Positions 20,114 through 29,855 of a stretch of DNA of 64,000 nucleotides are shown here, piece after piece. This DNA comes from Photorhabdus noenieputensis (lineage in GTDB: Bacteria > Pseudomonadota > Gammaproteobacteria > Enterobacterales > Enterobacteriaceae): contig NZ_RCWC01000001.1 of assembly GCF_018448935.1 (NCBI RefSeq), positions 62,001 to 126,000 on the forward strand. Reading direction: 5' to 3'. A model generated the notes under the pieces. The model saw nothing but the letters and a program-made list of their open reading frames with translations. It did not search any database and had not been told where the DNA came from. Positions within the stretch are counted from its first letter, which is position 1; each line of letters starts with the position of its first letter. The position numbers and the translations under genes were made by a program.

Positions 20114-21406
20114 TTAAATGGCTGGTGCTTTTTGCTCAGGAAATTGGCTAATGGGGGTAACTCGAACTTGTTTAATGACATTATCGTTGACTGAAAGTAC
20201 TTCAAAATTATATTTGCCGATTTGCACTTGTACATTAAGTGCGGGTATTTCGCCTAACTCTTCAAGTACCATACCATTAACCGTTCGTGGTCCATCAACA
20301 GGCAATGCCCAGTTAAAGGCTTTATTTAATTCGCGGATATTGGCTGTCCCGTCAACCAAAATAGTCCCATCACTTTGTGGTGAAACTTCTTCTGCCAGAG
20401 AAGGGGACATTGATGTTGTAAAATCACCGACAATCTCTTCGAGGATATCTTCAACGGTGACCAGACCTTGAATATCACCATACTCATCAACGATAAGCCC
20501 GGCTTTTTCCTTATTGCGTTGAAAATTCACTAACTGGATATTAAGTGGTGTGCTGACGGGGACATAATAGATTTTATCTGCTGCTTTAATGAGGTTTCTT
20601 TTGGTGAACTCTTTTTTTTCTGTCATCAGTCGGTAAGCTTCGCGTACACGAAGCATGCCAATGGCATCATCAAGTGAATCACGATAAAGCACGATCCGGC
20701 CATGAGGTGAATGAGTTAATTGCCGTATGATGGATTTCCAATCATCATTAATATCAATGCCAACAATTTCATTACGGGGAACCATAATGTCGCCGATTGT
20801 GACTTTTTCCAGATCTAAAATTGAAATCAGCATATCCTGATGTTGCTGTGATAGCTTGGCATTTGATTCATGCACAATAGTGCGAAGTTCATCTTTACTC
20901 ATTGCGTGACTGGAGCCAGTAGGTTGTTTGATACCAAGGCAACGCATTAACAATAAAGTAATTTTATTTAGTACCCAGACTAACGGCAGCATGATTTTCT
21001 GTAACGGGCGGAGTAAAAAACTGCTCGGAAAAGCGACTCTTTCAGGATAGAGAGCGGCTATCGTTTTTGGCATAACCTCAGAAAATATCAATACGATAAA
21101 CGTCAGAATACCGGTTGCAATAGCGACTCCGGCATCGCCATAAAGACGCATACCAATGATAGTAGCGAGTGCTGAGGCAAGAATATTAACCAGATTATTG
21201 CCGATGAGAATCAGGCTGATGAGCTGTTCAGGATGACGAAGTAATGCTTCAACTCTGCGGGCAGAGTGGTTCCCTTGCTTTGCCAGATGACGTAAGCGAT
21301 AACGATTCATTGTCATCATACCTGTCTCGGAGGCGGAGAAATAAGCTGAGACAATGATCATGATGATTAAAATAATCAGTAACGTGCTTGTTGAGACATG
21401 CTCCAA
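20114..21406 (-). CDS. yfjD: CorB/YfjD, CNNM-type HlyC/CorC family membrane protein
   Basis: Inner-membrane protein of the CNNM/CorC family linked to Mg2+ (Co2+) transport or homeostasis. Domains in order: a DUF21 transmembrane domain (about residues 5-170, three or four helices with 'FSASETG' and 'GNNLVNI'), a pair of CBS domains (about 200-340, 'GDIMVPRNEIVGI' and 'VDEYGDIQGLVTVEDILEEIVGD'), and a C-terminal CorC_HlyC domain. The 430 residues are collinear with E. coli YfjD. The start is TTG at 21406 with AGGA upstream. It lies 39 bp after ypjD, as in E. coli, and probably forms an operon with it. Confidence 0.93.
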   Translation of the reverse strand: MEHVSTSTLLIILIIMIIVSAYFSASETGMMTMNRYRLRHLAKQGNHSARRVEALLRHPEQLISLILIGNNLVNILASALATIIGMRLYGDAGVAIATGILTFIVLIFSEVMPKTIAALYPERVAFPSSFLLRPLQKIMLPLVWVLNKITLLLMRCLGIKQPTGSSHAMSKDELRTIVHESNAKLSQQHQDMLISILDLEKVTIGDIMVPRNEIVGIDINDDWKSIIRQLTHSPHGRIVLYRDSLDDAIGMLRVREAYRLMTEKKEFTKRNLIKAADKIYYVPVSTPLNIQLVNFQRNKEKAGLIVDEYGDIQGLVTVEDILEEIVGDFTTSMSPSLAEEVSPQSDGTILVDGTANIRELNKAFNWALPVDGPRTVNGMVLEELGEIPALNVQVQIGKYNFEVLSVNDNVIKQVRVTPISQFPEQKAPAI

Positions 21407-21445
21407 GGCAGAATTCCTTCCAAGTATTGATTGAACATCATACTG

Positions 21446-22237
21446 CTAGTAAACCATGATTTCCTGTAATAATCGATTGCCGAAATAGGCGAGTGTCAGG
21501 GTAAATGCGCCGATCAGGTTAAACCAGATAACGCGTTTACCGCGCCATCCATCATGGTAGTGGCCCCATAATAAAACGATGTAAACAAACCACGCGATGA
21601 TAGACAAAATTGCTTTGTGGATATTTTCGCTACTGAAAATATTATCTATATAGAGGATACCGGTACAGAGCGTCAGTGTTAGCAATATTACGCCAACCTG
21701 AGTGATATGAAACATTTTGCGTTCAATGAACATCAATGGGGGCATATTTGGCGTAAAAGAGAGTTTTTTGTTTTTAAGCTGATGATCCAACCATCCAAGT
21801 TGTAATGCATATAATGCAGCGATAAGTAAAGTTGCGTAACCAAGAAGCGCTAAGCCAATATGAATAGATAATTCAAAGCTGGCCTCTAGATGGGTAATGA
21901 ATTCACCTGGCATCAGACTCGCTAAGACCAAATTTATCATGGCAAAACTGTAGACAATGGGTAGCAGGAACCAGGCACGGCCGTGAGAAGCAACAATTGT
22001 CATGATGATACAAGTCAGTAAACTGACAATAGAACCTAGGTTTAGAAGAGTGAGGTTTTGCCCGCTGCTAACGTGGAAGATCTGATACTTAAGTGCAATG
22101 GCATGACAAGTTAAAGCGACAATCGCAGAAAGTAATGCCAGCCTGCGGTATCCCTTCGATTTCCGCAGTAAGTTGGGAATAATCAGTACTAGGCTGAGTA
22201 AATAAGCGAATAAAGAAATTATAGAAAATACTGGCAT
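21446..22237 (-). CDS. ypjD: YpjD, cytochrome c assembly-type inner-membrane protein
   Basis: A 263-residue polytopic protein of the CcsA/CcmC-like cytochrome c assembly (haem-handling) fold, with about eight hydrophobic segments. E. coli YpjD has the same neighbours (ffh divergent, yfjD downstream). Its exact role is uncertain; together with yfjD/corB it has been tied to Mg2+/Co2+ sensitivity. The ATG at 22237 is the natural start. Confidence 0.88.
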   Translation of the reverse strand: MPVFSIISLFAYLLSLVLIIPNLLRKSKGYRRLALLSAIVALTCHAIALKYQIFHVSSGQNLTLLNLGSIVSLLTCIIMTIVASHGRAWFLLPIVYSFAMINLVLASLMPGEFITHLEASFELSIHIGLALLGYATLLIAALYALQLGWLDHQLKNKKLSFTPNMPPLMFIERKMFHITQVGVILLTLTLCTGILYIDNIFSSENIHKAILSIIAWFVYIVLLWGHYHDGWRGKRVIWFNLIGAFTLTLAYFGNRLLQEIMVY

Positions 22238-22420
22238 AGCATTAGCCGTTTTAGCGATAGTCTTTGGTTGAATTAAAGTTTAAGTATACCGCCAGCAAGG
22301 ATAGCCTCCAACCGTTGTTAATCATCAATGCGAATCTCTGTGCAGAGATCCCTTACCATCGTGTTATAATTTGCGAAATACGCCTTACAGGTAGCCCATT
22401 TAAAAAATTGAGCAGAGACA

Positions 22421-23782
22421 ATGTTTGATAATCTAACCGACAGACTATCGCGCACATTGCGCAATATCAGTGGCCGTGGGCGACTGACCGAAGACAATAT
22501 TAAAGAGACACTGCGTGAAGTTCGCATGGCTTTACTTGAAGCTGACGTTGCATTGCCTGTAGTGCGTGATTTTATTTCGTGCGTTAAAGAGAGCGCGGTA
22601 GGCCACGAGGTTAATAAAAGCCTGACTCCCGGCCAAGAGTTTGTCAAAATTGTTCAGAATGAACTCGTTAAGGCGATGGGGGAAGTTAACAGTGAGCTGA
22701 ATCTTTCTACTCAGCCTCCTGCCGTTGTATTAATGGCTGGTCTGCAAGGAGCGGGTAAAACGACCAGCGTTGCCAAGCTCGGTAGCTTTCTGAAAGGAAA
22801 ACAGAAGAAAAAAGTTTTGGTGGTATCTGCTGACGTCTATCGTCCAGCCGCTATCAAACAGCTTGAAACCTTGGCGCAGGCAGTTGGGATTGATTTCTAT
22901 CCTTCTGATGCTCAGGAAAAACCCGTTGATATCGTGACTCAAGCGGTACAGCACGCCAAATTGAAATTCTATGATGTGCTTTTGGTGGATACGGCGGGTC
23001 GTCTGCATGTTGACGAAGCGATGATGGATGAAATCAAGCAGGTTCATAAAGCCATTAATCCAGTAGAAACCCTGTTTGTTGTTGATGCAATGACGGGGCA
23101 GGACGCGGCTAATACCGCGAAAGCTTTCAATGAAGCATTGCCGCTGACCGGAGTGGTGTTAACCAAAGTCGATGGTGATGCTCGCGGCGGTGCGGCGCTA
23201 TCTATTCGTCATATTACTGGTAAGCCGATTAAATTCCTGGGTGTTGGTGAAAAAACGGATGCGTTGGAGCCATTCCATCCAGATCGTATTGCTTCTCGCA
23301 TCCTTGGAATGGGTGATGTTCTCTCCCTGATTGAAGAGATTGAAAGTAAAGTCGATCGTACCCAGGCTGAAAAGCTGGCTTCTAAATTGAAGAAAGGTGA
23401 CGGCTTCGATTTAAATGACTTTCTAGATCAGTTAAAGCAGATGCGTAACATGGGGGGAATGGCCAGCATGTTAAGCAAAATGCCGGGGATGTCTCAAATG
23501 CCGGACGCAGTAAAATCCCAGATGGACGATAAGATTCTGGTGAAAATGGAAGCGATTATCAATTCCATGACGCGTAAAGAGCGGCAGAAACCGGAAATAA
23601 TTAAAGGCTCACGTAAGCGTCGTATTGCCAATGGTTCTGGCACTCAGGTTCAAGATGTTAACCGCTTGCTTAAACAATTTGACGAAATGCAGCGCATGAT
23701 GAAAAAGATGAAAAAAGGCGGCCTGGCAAAAATGATGCGTGGCATGAAAGGCATGATGCCACCCGGATTTATGGGCCGTTAA
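22421..23782 (+). CDS. ffh: Signal recognition particle protein Ffh
   Basis: GTPase that with 4.5S RNA targets ribosomes making inner-membrane proteins to FtsY. The 453 residues equal E. coli Ffh. Domains: N (1-90), G with P-loop 'GLQGAGKTTS' (about 103-112), 'DTAGR' and 'TKVDGDARGG', and a methionine-rich M domain (from about 300, 'MRNMGGMASMLSKMPGMSQM' and 'GSGTQVQDVNRLLKQF'). It is divergent from ypjD and followed by a terminator before rpsP. Confidence 0.99.
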   Translation: MFDNLTDRLSRTLRNISGRGRLTEDNIKETLREVRMALLEADVALPVVRDFISCVKESAVGHEVNKSLTPGQEFVKIVQNELVKAMGEVNSELNLSTQPPAVVLMAGLQGAGKTTSVAKLGSFLKGKQKKKVLVVSADVYRPAAIKQLETLAQAVGIDFYPSDAQEKPVDIVTQAVQHAKLKFYDVLLVDTAGRLHVDEAMMDEIKQVHKAINPVETLFVVDAMTGQDAANTAKAFNEALPLTGVVLTKVDGDARGGAALSIRHITGKPIKFLGVGEKTDALEPFHPDRIASRILGMGDVLSLIEEIESKVDRTQAEKLASKLKKGDGFDLNDFLDQLKQMRNMGGMASMLSKMPGMSQMPDAVKSQMDDKILVKMEAIINSMTRKERQKPEIIKGSRKRRIANGSGTQVQDVNRLLKQFDEMQRMMKKMKKGGLAKMMRGMKGMMPPGFMGR

Positions 23783-23860
23783 TCGATAAAGTCTCGAAGA
23801 ATATCCACTTTGGATTGCTTTTTGCGCCAAAGTGAGTAAACTTTTCGGGCTTTTTATCTG

Positions 23861-23899
23861 ACAACCGGACTTTGTTCCTCGATGAAGTCTGGTTGTTTT
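23861..23899 (+). terminator. Rho-independent terminator between ffh and rpsP
   Basis: ACAACCGGACTT (23861-23872) pairs over 12 bp, with one G-U pair, to AAGTCTGGTTGT (23885-23896), and TTTT follows. It lies just upstream of the rpsP ribosome-binding site, so it ends ffh transcription or attenuates readthrough into the ribosomal operon. Confidence 0.82.
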
Positions 23900-23918
23900 G
23901 TTAACTAATGAGGATGTT

Positions 23919-24167
23919 ATGGTAACAATTCGTTTAGCTCGTGGCGGCGCCAAAAAGCGTCCGTTTTACCAAGTAGTCGTGACCGATAGCCGCAGCCCGC
24001 GTGATGGTCGCTTTATCGAGCGTGTTGGCTTCTTCAACCCTATTGCAACAGGGAAAGCAGAAGCACTGCGTTTAGATCTGGACCGTATTGAACATTGGAT
24101 TGGTCTGGGTGCAACTGTGTCTGATCGTGTTTCTACACTGATCAAAGACGCCAAAAAAGCAGCTTAA
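23919..24167 (+). CDS. rpsP: 30S ribosomal protein S16
   Basis: Small-subunit protein. I place the start at the ATG at 23919 (GAGGATGTTATG), which gives the family N-terminus '[18 protein letters not shown]' and 82 residues, exactly the E. coli length. An in-frame TTG seven codons earlier is not needed. It is the first gene of rpsP-rimM-trmD-rplS. Confidence 0.99.
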   Translation: MVTIRLARGGAKKRPFYQVVVTDSRSPRDGRFIERVGFFNPIATGKAEALRLDLDRIEHWIGLGATVSDRVSTLIKDAKKAA

Positions 24168-24185
24168 TCTGTCGCGGTGGTAACT

Positions 24186-24734
24186 ATGAGCAAGCAAACC
24201 TGTTTTGAACCGCCTGTAAACCCAATTGTATTGGGAAAACTAGGTTCAACTTACGGTATTCGTGGTTGGCTCAGAGTTTTTTCTTCCACCGAACATGCCG
24301 AAGACATTTTTGAGTATCAACCGTGGTTTATTCAACGAGCAGGTCGGTGGCAACACATCGAACTGGAAGCCTGGAAACACCACAATCAGGATATGATCAT
24401 CAAAATTAAAGGTATTGATGATCTGGATGCTGCGAATTTACTGACTAATTGTGAAATTATTGTAGATTCAAAACAACTACCAGAGCTGGATACGGGTGAT
24501 TACTACTGGAAAGACTTAATAGGCTGCCAGGTAATCAGCACAGCGGGTTATAACTTGGGGACTGTCAATGACATGATAGAAACCGGTTCTAACGACGTAA
24601 TGGTAATTAAAGCAAACCTGAAAGATGCATTCGGTATCAAGGAACGGCTAATTCCGTTTCTTGATGGGCAGGTTATCAAGAAAGTCGATCTCGCTACTAA
24701 AACTATTGAAGTAGATTGGGATCCTGGTTTTTAA
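24186..24734 (+). CDS. rimM: Ribosome maturation factor RimM
   Basis: 16S rRNA processing factor that binds S19 and helps assemble the 30S head. The protein has an N-terminal RimM domain ('[19 protein letters not shown]') and a C-terminal PRC-barrel ('[11 protein letters not shown]', '[13 protein letters not shown]'), ending 'IEVDWDPGF' as in E. coli. The ATG at 24186 ('[10 protein letters not shown]') gives 182 residues, the E. coli length, and is preferred to an in-frame upstream GTG. It starts 18 bp after rpsP. Confidence 0.98.
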   Translation: MSKQTCFEPPVNPIVLGKLGSTYGIRGWLRVFSSTEHAEDIFEYQPWFIQRAGRWQHIELEAWKHHNQDMIIKIKGIDDLDAANLLTNCEIIVDSKQLPELDTGDYYWKDLIGCQVISTAGYNLGTVNDMIETGSNDVMVIKANLKDAFGIKERLIPFLDGQVIKKVDLATKTIEVDWDPGF

Positions 24735-24773
24735 ACTCCGGTTATAAGCGGTTGAAATGAGTGGGACGCGATA

Positions 24774-25526
24774 ATGTGGATTGGGGTTATTAGCCTGTTT
24801 CCTGAAATGTTCCGCGCAATAACCGATTATGGGGTAACTGGCCGGGCAGTGAAAAATGGCCTGTTAAGTATTGAATGCTGGAATCCACGGGATTTTACCT
24901 ATGACCGGCATCGTACCGTTGACGATCGACCTTATGGCGGTGGTCCAGGCATGTTGATGATGGTTCAGCCCTTACGGGAAGCCATTCATGCAGCAAAAAC
25001 TGCGGCAGGCGAAGGTGCAAAAGTGATTTATCTTTCACCTCAGGGACGCAAACTCAACCAACAAGGAGTTTGTGAGCTGGCAACAAATGAAAAACTGATT
25101 TTGATTTGTGGCCGCTATGAAGGGATAGATGAGCGGGTGATCCAAACCGAGATTGACGAAGAGTGGTCTATCGGTGATTACGTGCTCAGCGGTGGTGAAA
25201 TCCCTGCAATGACGATGATTGACTCAGTTTCTCGGTTCATTCCGGGGGTTCTGGGGCGTCAGGCATCAGCGGAGGAGGACTCTTTTGCTGATGGATTGCT
25301 GGATTGTCCGCACTATACTCGCCCGGAGGTATTAGATGGTATGGAAGTTCCAGCAGTATTGCTGTCTGGAAATCATGCTGAAATTAATCGCTGGCGGATG
25401 AAACAATCGCTTGGCCGGACCTGGCTTAGAAGACCTGAACTTCTGGAAAACCTAGCTCTGACTGACGAGCAAAGGATATTGCTAACAGAGTTCCAACGGG
25501 AACATCTAACTGAAGCAACTAATTAA
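24774..25526 (+). CDS. trmD: tRNA (guanine-N1)-methyltransferase
   Basis: SPOUT-family enzyme that makes m1G37 in tRNAs reading CNN/GGG and so prevents +1 frameshifting. It has 250 residues (E. coli 255). The trefoil-knot SAM site is visible as '[11 protein letters not shown]' and '[14 protein letters not shown]', and '[15 protein letters not shown]' follows. It is the third gene of the operon, with 39 bp before it. Confidence 0.98.
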   Translation: MWIGVISLFPEMFRAITDYGVTGRAVKNGLLSIECWNPRDFTYDRHRTVDDRPYGGGPGMLMMVQPLREAIHAAKTAAGEGAKVIYLSPQGRKLNQQGVCELATNEKLILICGRYEGIDERVIQTEIDEEWSIGDYVLSGGEIPAMTMIDSVSRFIPGVLGRQASAEEDSFADGLLDCPHYTRPEVLDGMEVPAVLLSGNHAEINRWRMKQSLGRTWLRRPELLENLALTDEQRILLTEFQREHLTEATN

Positions 25527-25529
25527 TCC

Positions 25530-25554
25530 AGACATATCCCCGAAGGGAATGTCT
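25530..25554 (+). other. Intercistronic hairpin between trmD and rplS
   Basis: AGACAT/ATGTCT enclose TCCC-CGAA-GGGA, with one bulged A: a stable two-part stem capped by a GNRA-like loop. It could act as an mRNA processing or stability element that lets rplS be expressed more than trmD. There is no T-run. Confidence 0.5.
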
Positions 25555-25575
25555 CTGATATATCAGTTTACCTAG

Positions 25576-25944
<369 letters not shown>

Positions 25945-25975
25945 TACGCTTTCGTTACATCCGAAAGTTATCGTT

Positions 25976-26009
25976 AAAGAGGTCAGCAATTGCTGGCCTC
26001 TTTTTTTTA
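25976..26009 (+). terminator. Rho-independent terminator after rplS
   Basis: AAAGAGGTCAGC pairs with GCTGGCCTCTTT (one T-G pair) around AATT, followed by an eight-T run. It ends the rpsP-rplS operon. Confidence 0.95.
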
Positions 26010-26262
26010 CGCTTAATTTAAAACTGCGTTTTGTCAATTTAAACCGCGTTTTGCGGGCGTGGTCATCAATTTGGTTTTGGCTCTGCTGTATTTTTAATTA
26101 TTGTAGTGAAAAGTCAGGCCGAATTTTTATGAAGGAGGACTTTCACTCATCGATAAATTATTCGGCAATACATTATTATCAGATCGTAATAATCTTAAAG
26201 ACAATTATTTCGAGAGTTTTAGAATAATTTTAGACGTGATTAACTGATTATGAGGATTTGCT
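26010..26262. other. Gene-free stretch upstream of the hydrolase gene
   Basis: AT-rich sequence without a supported gene. A short direct repeat (AAACTGCGTTTTG at about 26022 and AAACCGCGTTTTG at about 26041) is visible. The promoter of the following hydrolase gene is presumably here. Confidence 0.45.
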
Positions 26263-27069
26263 TTGAAAACTTTTCAAATAGATAACAAAACAATGGCTTA
26301 CCGAGATGAAGGTGAAGGTTTCCCATTATTACTCGGGCATAGCTATTTGTTTGATTCCACTATGTGGGAGCCTCAGATCGAGGCTTTAAGTAAAAAATAC
26401 CGGGTGATTGCTCCTGATCTCTGGGGACATGGAAACTCGGGAGAGCTGCCGGAACAGCACAGCACTTTGGCTGATTTAGCTCGGGATTACCTGGCGTTGA
26501 TGGATCAACTTGGTATTAAAGAATTCGCTATCATTGGTTTATCTGCCGGTGGTATGTGGGGAATTGAGTTGGTGGCTATGGTACCGGACAGAGTTAAAGC
26601 ACTGGTTTTGATGGATACCTTTGTCGGATTAGAACCGGAGGTGACTCATACAAAATACTTTGCCATGTTGGATACGATAGAGCAGGCTGGTGAAATTCCT
26701 CAATCTATTTTGCAACAGTTGATAGTGCCCGCTTTCTTTAGCCAACAACCAGCTCAGAATTTGGTTGATGAATTAACTCAGCGTCTGGTAGCCATTCCTG
26801 CGGAAACACTGCGTAATAGTGTTGTTCCGTTAGGTAGAATAATATTTGGGCGTGAAGATAGAATTCATTTGTTGGAAAAACTGGATATTCCTTCGCTTGT
26901 TATTACTGGCGAACAAGATACGCCTCGCCCGCCTCTGGAGGGTTATTTGATGGCTGAAATATTGCACTGTGATCATATTATTATCCAGGGGGCAGGGCAT
27001 ATTTCCACATTGGAGCAACCCTATAAAGTTAATCAGGAATTAATTGCTTTTTTACAGCAAGCTTTGTAA
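26263..27069 (+). CDS. Alpha/beta-fold hydrolase of unknown substrate
   Basis: A 268-residue cytosolic protein with the full alpha/beta hydrolase signature: oxyanion-hole 'GHSYLFDSTMW', 'APDLWGHGNS', nucleophile elbow 'GLSAGGMWG' (Ser near residue 94), an acid in 'VITGEQDTPRPP' and the catalytic histidine in 'GAGHIS' (near 246). It resembles the haloperoxidase/BioH-like group; the substrate cannot be read from sequence. The start is TTG at 26263 with AGGA eight bases upstream; no ATG in frame precedes it closely. It is monocistronic and sits between rplS and aroF, where E. coli has unrelated genes. Confidence 0.85.
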   Translation: MKTFQIDNKTMAYRDEGEGFPLLLGHSYLFDSTMWEPQIEALSKKYRVIAPDLWGHGNSGELPEQHSTLADLARDYLALMDQLGIKEFAIIGLSAGGMWGIELVAMVPDRVKALVLMDTFVGLEPEVTHTKYFAMLDTIEQAGEIPQSILQQLIVPAFFSQQPAQNLVDELTQRLVAIPAETLRNSVVPLGRIIFGREDRIHLLEKLDIPSLVITGEQDTPRPPLEGYLMAEILHCDHIIIQGAGHISTLEQPYKVNQELIAFLQQAL

Positions 27070-27087
27070 CGGATATTTTAATAAAGA

Positions 27088-27104
27088 GGCCGGATTTTCC
27101 GGCC
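27088..27104. terminator. Hairpin after the hydrolase gene
   Basis: GGCCGG-ATTTT-CCGGCC is a perfect 6-bp GC stem 19 bp after the stop codon. It has no clear T-run, so it is a weak terminator at best. Confidence 0.45.
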
Positions 27105-27393
27105 CTAGTATATTAAGTTTAAAAGAGCGATGTAAATTTTTTCATCACAATATAAAACAAGATTATTGATATTATCTGTTTTTAATAATGAAAATAAGGT
27201 AAATATATTTTTAACCTAATGATTTTAAATAAAAAATAAAGAATTAACGATCATAAAATATTGTCTCTTGTATTCTGATATTAATCTTATTTTAAGGTAA
27301 TTATTTCTAATATTTTTCTATATGAAATAGTTTTAATATTATTAATTAGTTCTAGAATAGATTTATCATTGAATTGACTGTTTCTTCATTTTT
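27105..27393. other. Very AT-rich gene-free stretch upstream of aroF control region
   Basis: No reading frame or RNA gene is supported. The sequence is strongly AT-biased, consistent with an upstream, possibly H-NS-bound, segment before the TyrR-controlled promoter. Confidence 0.5.
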
Positions 27394-27411
27394 TGTAAAC
27401 AATAATTTACA
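27394..27411 (+). promoter_or_regulatory. Perfect TyrR box upstream of aroF-tyrA
   Basis: TGTAAACAATAATTTACA is an exact match to the TyrR consensus TGTAAA-N6-TTTACA, 116 bp before the aroF start. A second TTTACA half-site is at 27426-27431 with a poor left half. E. coli aroF-tyrA is the main tyrosine-repressed TyrR target, so TyrR control is very likely kept. Confidence 0.88.
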
Positions 27412-27526
27412 GTGATTTAGATTTGTTTACACTTTTGGATTGTATTCTTTACGACGCATGATATGTTATTAGTCAAATGCATAAAAACAAATGAGTACAG
27501 AATGATAATTTGAGGAGAAAATCGAC

Positions 27527-28621
27527 ATGTTCATGCAAAGAGATGCACTTAATAACATTCACATCAGTGGTGAGCAAATTCTCATCACTCCGAAAGAATT
27601 AAAGCAACAATACCGACTGAGTGATGATGATCTGCATGCGATTGCAAACGCACGTAAAACGATTGCTGACATTATTCAGCTCCGTGATCCCCGTTTGCTG
27701 GTAGTGTGTGGTCCTTGTTCTATTCATGACGTAGATGCGGCTTTGGATTATGCTCACCGTTTGGCTGCTCTTTCTGCTGAATTGAGTGATAGCTTGTACA
27801 TCGTCATGCGTGTCTATTTTGAAAAACCTCGTACAACAGTGGGTTGGAAAGGTCTGATTAATGATCCATTCATGGATGGTTCATTTGACGTGGAAGCTGG
27901 TCTGCATATTGCCCGCCGCTTACTACTCAATTTGGTTAAAATGGGATTACCTCTTGCAACAGAGGCTTTAGATCCGAATAGCCCACAATATTTGGGGGAT
28001 TTATTCAGTTGGTCCGCAATTGGCGCGAGAACCACAGAATCTCAGACACATCGGGAAATGGCTTCCGGTTTATCTATGCCTGTTGGTTTCAAAAATGGGA
28101 CTGATGGTAGCTTGAGCACGGCAATTAATGCGATGTGTGCAGCCGCTATGCCACACCGTTTTATGGGAATAAATCAGTCGGGGCAGGTGTGTTTATTACA
28201 AACGCAGGGGAACCCGAATGGACATATTATCTTACGTGGCGGTAAGACCCCTAATTACAGCGCCCAACATGTAATGGAATGTGAACAGCAAATGATGAAG
28301 TCTGGATTATTACCATCCTTGATGATTGATTGTAGTCATGGTAACTCTAATAAGGATTTTCGTCGCCAAAGTGTGGTTGTGGATTCTGTTGTGGATCAGA
28401 TTATTTCAGGGAATCGATCTATTACTGGCATTATGTTGGAAAGCAACATTAATGAGGGTAACCAATCTTCTGAACAACCGCGTAGTGAAATGAAATATGG
28501 TGTATCGGTTACTGACGCATGTATTAGTTGGCAGACGACAGAGGCAATTCTAAGAAAATTACATCAGCAAATTAGCATGCAATTGTCACAAAGAATGACA
28601 GTACTGAAAAAGGCGGGATAA
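27527..28621 (+). CDS. aroF: 3-deoxy-D-arabino-heptulosonate 7-phosphate synthase, tyrosine-sensitive
   Basis: First committed enzyme of aromatic biosynthesis, joining PEP and erythrose 4-phosphate; this isozyme is inhibited by tyrosine. Class I motifs include '[12 protein letters not shown]', '[21 protein letters not shown]', 'GARTTESQ' and '[10 protein letters not shown]'. AroF identity (over AroG/AroH) comes from the N-terminus '[11 protein letters not shown]', which matches E. coli AroF, and from linkage to tyrA. I keep the ATG at 27527 because GAGGAG is nine bases upstream; an ATG two codons later is possible. 364 residues against 356. It starts an operon with tyrA. Confidence 0.96.
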   Translation: MFMQRDALNNIHISGEQILITPKELKQQYRLSDDDLHAIANARKTIADIIQLRDPRLLVVCGPCSIHDVDAALDYAHRLAALSAELSDSLYIVMRVYFEKPRTTVGWKGLINDPFMDGSFDVEAGLHIARRLLLNLVKMGLPLATEALDPNSPQYLGDLFSWSAIGARTTESQTHREMASGLSMPVGFKNGTDGSLSTAINAMCAAAMPHRFMGINQSGQVCLLQTQGNPNGHIILRGGKTPNYSAQHVMECEQQMMKSGLLPSLMIDCSHGNSNKDFRRQSVVVDSVVDQIISGNRSITGIMLESNINEGNQSSEQPRSEMKYGVSVTDACISWQTTEAILRKLHQQISMQLSQRMTVLKKAG

Positions 28622-28626
28622 TAAAT

Positions 28627-29748
28627 ATGGCGGCTGAATTATCTCAATTGCGGGATAAGATTGATGAAGTGGATAAAGCTTTGCTAGGTTTGTTAGCAAA
28701 GCGTCTGGAATTGGTTGCAGAGATTGGTGAGGTAAAAAGTCAGAATGGGTTATCAATTTATGCGCCTGACAGAGAAATGGCGATGCTTGCTTCACGTCGG
28801 CAGGAGGCTGAAGAGTTTGGTGTTCCGCCGGATTTAATTGAAGATATTCTGCGCCGTATTATGCGTGAGTCCTACACCAGTGAAAATAACAAAGGGTTTA
28901 AAACACTTTGCCCTCAATTAGGGCCGATAGTCATTGTTGGTGGTTTAGGCAAAATGGGGAAATTGTTTGGCCGCTTGTTAACATTGTCTGGTTATGAAGT
29001 CAGAAATCTGGGACCACAAGATTGGCCTAACGCGGAGCAGATTCTGGCGGGAGTGGGTATGGTGATTATCAGTGTACCGATTCATTTGACGGAAGAGGTT
29101 ATTCGCCGTTTACCGCCATTACCTGACCATTGCATTTTGGTGGACTTGGCGTCCGTTAAACAGCAGCCATTACAAGCTATGCTTGAAGTGCATAAAGGCC
29201 CAGTGTTGGGATTACACCCTATGTTTGGGCCGGATGTCGGTAGTTTGGTAAAACAAGTTGTTGTTTACTGTGACGGACGTCAAGAGGAAGCTTATCAATG
29301 GTTTTTAGAACAGTTATTGATTTGGGGGGCTTGCTTGCATCAGATGAACCCTGAACAGCATGATAAAAACATGAGCTTTATTCAGGCGTTGCGCCATTTC
29401 ACGACATTTGCTTATGGGCAACATCTCGCACAGGAAGGTGCTGATTTACAACAACTGCTATCAATATCTTCACCTATTTACCGTCTGGAATTGATCATGG
29501 TTGGTCGGTTATTTGCGCAAGATCCTCAGCTCTATGCGGATATTATTATGTCATCACCAGAGAATATTGATCTTATACGCCGTTATCATCAAAGTTTTGG
29601 ACAAGCGCTAGAGATATTGGAAAGCCAGGACAAACGGGCTTTTGTCAGCAGTTTTGAAGATGTTAGTGAATGGTTTGGTGATTATGCGCCTCATTTTATG
29701 CGGGAGAGCAGGGTATTGCTTCAACAAGCGAATGATAGTCGCCAATAG
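28627..29748 (+). CDS. tyrA: Chorismate mutase / prephenate dehydrogenase (T-protein)
   Basis: Bifunctional enzyme from chorismate to 4-hydroxyphenylpyruvate for tyrosine. The N-terminal AroQ-type chorismate mutase spans about residues 1-90 ('[23 protein letters not shown]'), followed by the NAD-binding dehydrogenase ('[18 protein letters not shown]', '[10 protein letters not shown]', '[11 protein letters not shown]'). The 373 residues equal E. coli TyrA. It begins 5 bp after aroF. A 35-bp ERIC-like palindrome starts directly after its stop codon. Confidence 0.98.
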   Translation: MAAELSQLRDKIDEVDKALLGLLAKRLELVAEIGEVKSQNGLSIYAPDREMAMLASRRQEAEEFGVPPDLIEDILRRIMRESYTSENNKGFKTLCPQLGPIVIVGGLGKMGKLFGRLLTLSGYEVRNLGPQDWPNAEQILAGVGMVIISVPIHLTEEVIRRLPPLPDHCILVDLASVKQQPLQAMLEVHKGPVLGLHPMFGPDVGSLVKQVVVYCDGRQEEAYQWFLEQLLIWGACLHQMNPEQHDKNMSFIQALRHFTTFAYGQHLAQEGADLQQLLSISSPIYRLELIMVGRLFAQDPQLYADIIMSSPENIDLIRRYHQSFGQALEILESQDKRAFVSSFEDVSEWFGDYAPHFMRESRVLLQQANDSRQ

Positions 29749-29749
29749 T

Positions 29750-29784
29750 TATACCCTAATGGATTTTAAGATGCATAGGGTATA
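29750..29784 (+). repeat. Minimal 35-bp ERIC-like palindrome after tyrA
   Basis: It starts TATACCC, continues with the ERIC left end (TAATGGATTTTAAGATGCAT, close to TATGGATTTCAAGATGCAT in the full copies) and ends directly in TAGGGTATA. The two ends form TATACCCTA/TAGGGTATA. It looks like an ERIC with nearly the whole interior deleted. As RNA it forms a 9-bp stem and might help end the aroF-tyrA transcript. Confidence 0.75.
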
Positions 29785-29817
29785 TTTGTTTTATCATTAT
29801 TTTTGGAGTTGCATTTT

Positions 29818-29855
29818 ATATATCTATTCTTTTCTTTAGAAAAGAATAGATATAT
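29818..29855. terminator. Perfect 17-bp inverted repeat with 4-nt loop downstream of tyrA
   Basis: Arms at 29818-29834 and 29839-29855 are perfect complements (core CTATTCTTTTC / GAAAAGAATAG) around TTTA, followed by TTTATATTATGTTTTT. It could be the aroF-tyrA terminator despite its AT-rich stem, or a separate palindromic element. Confidence 0.6.
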
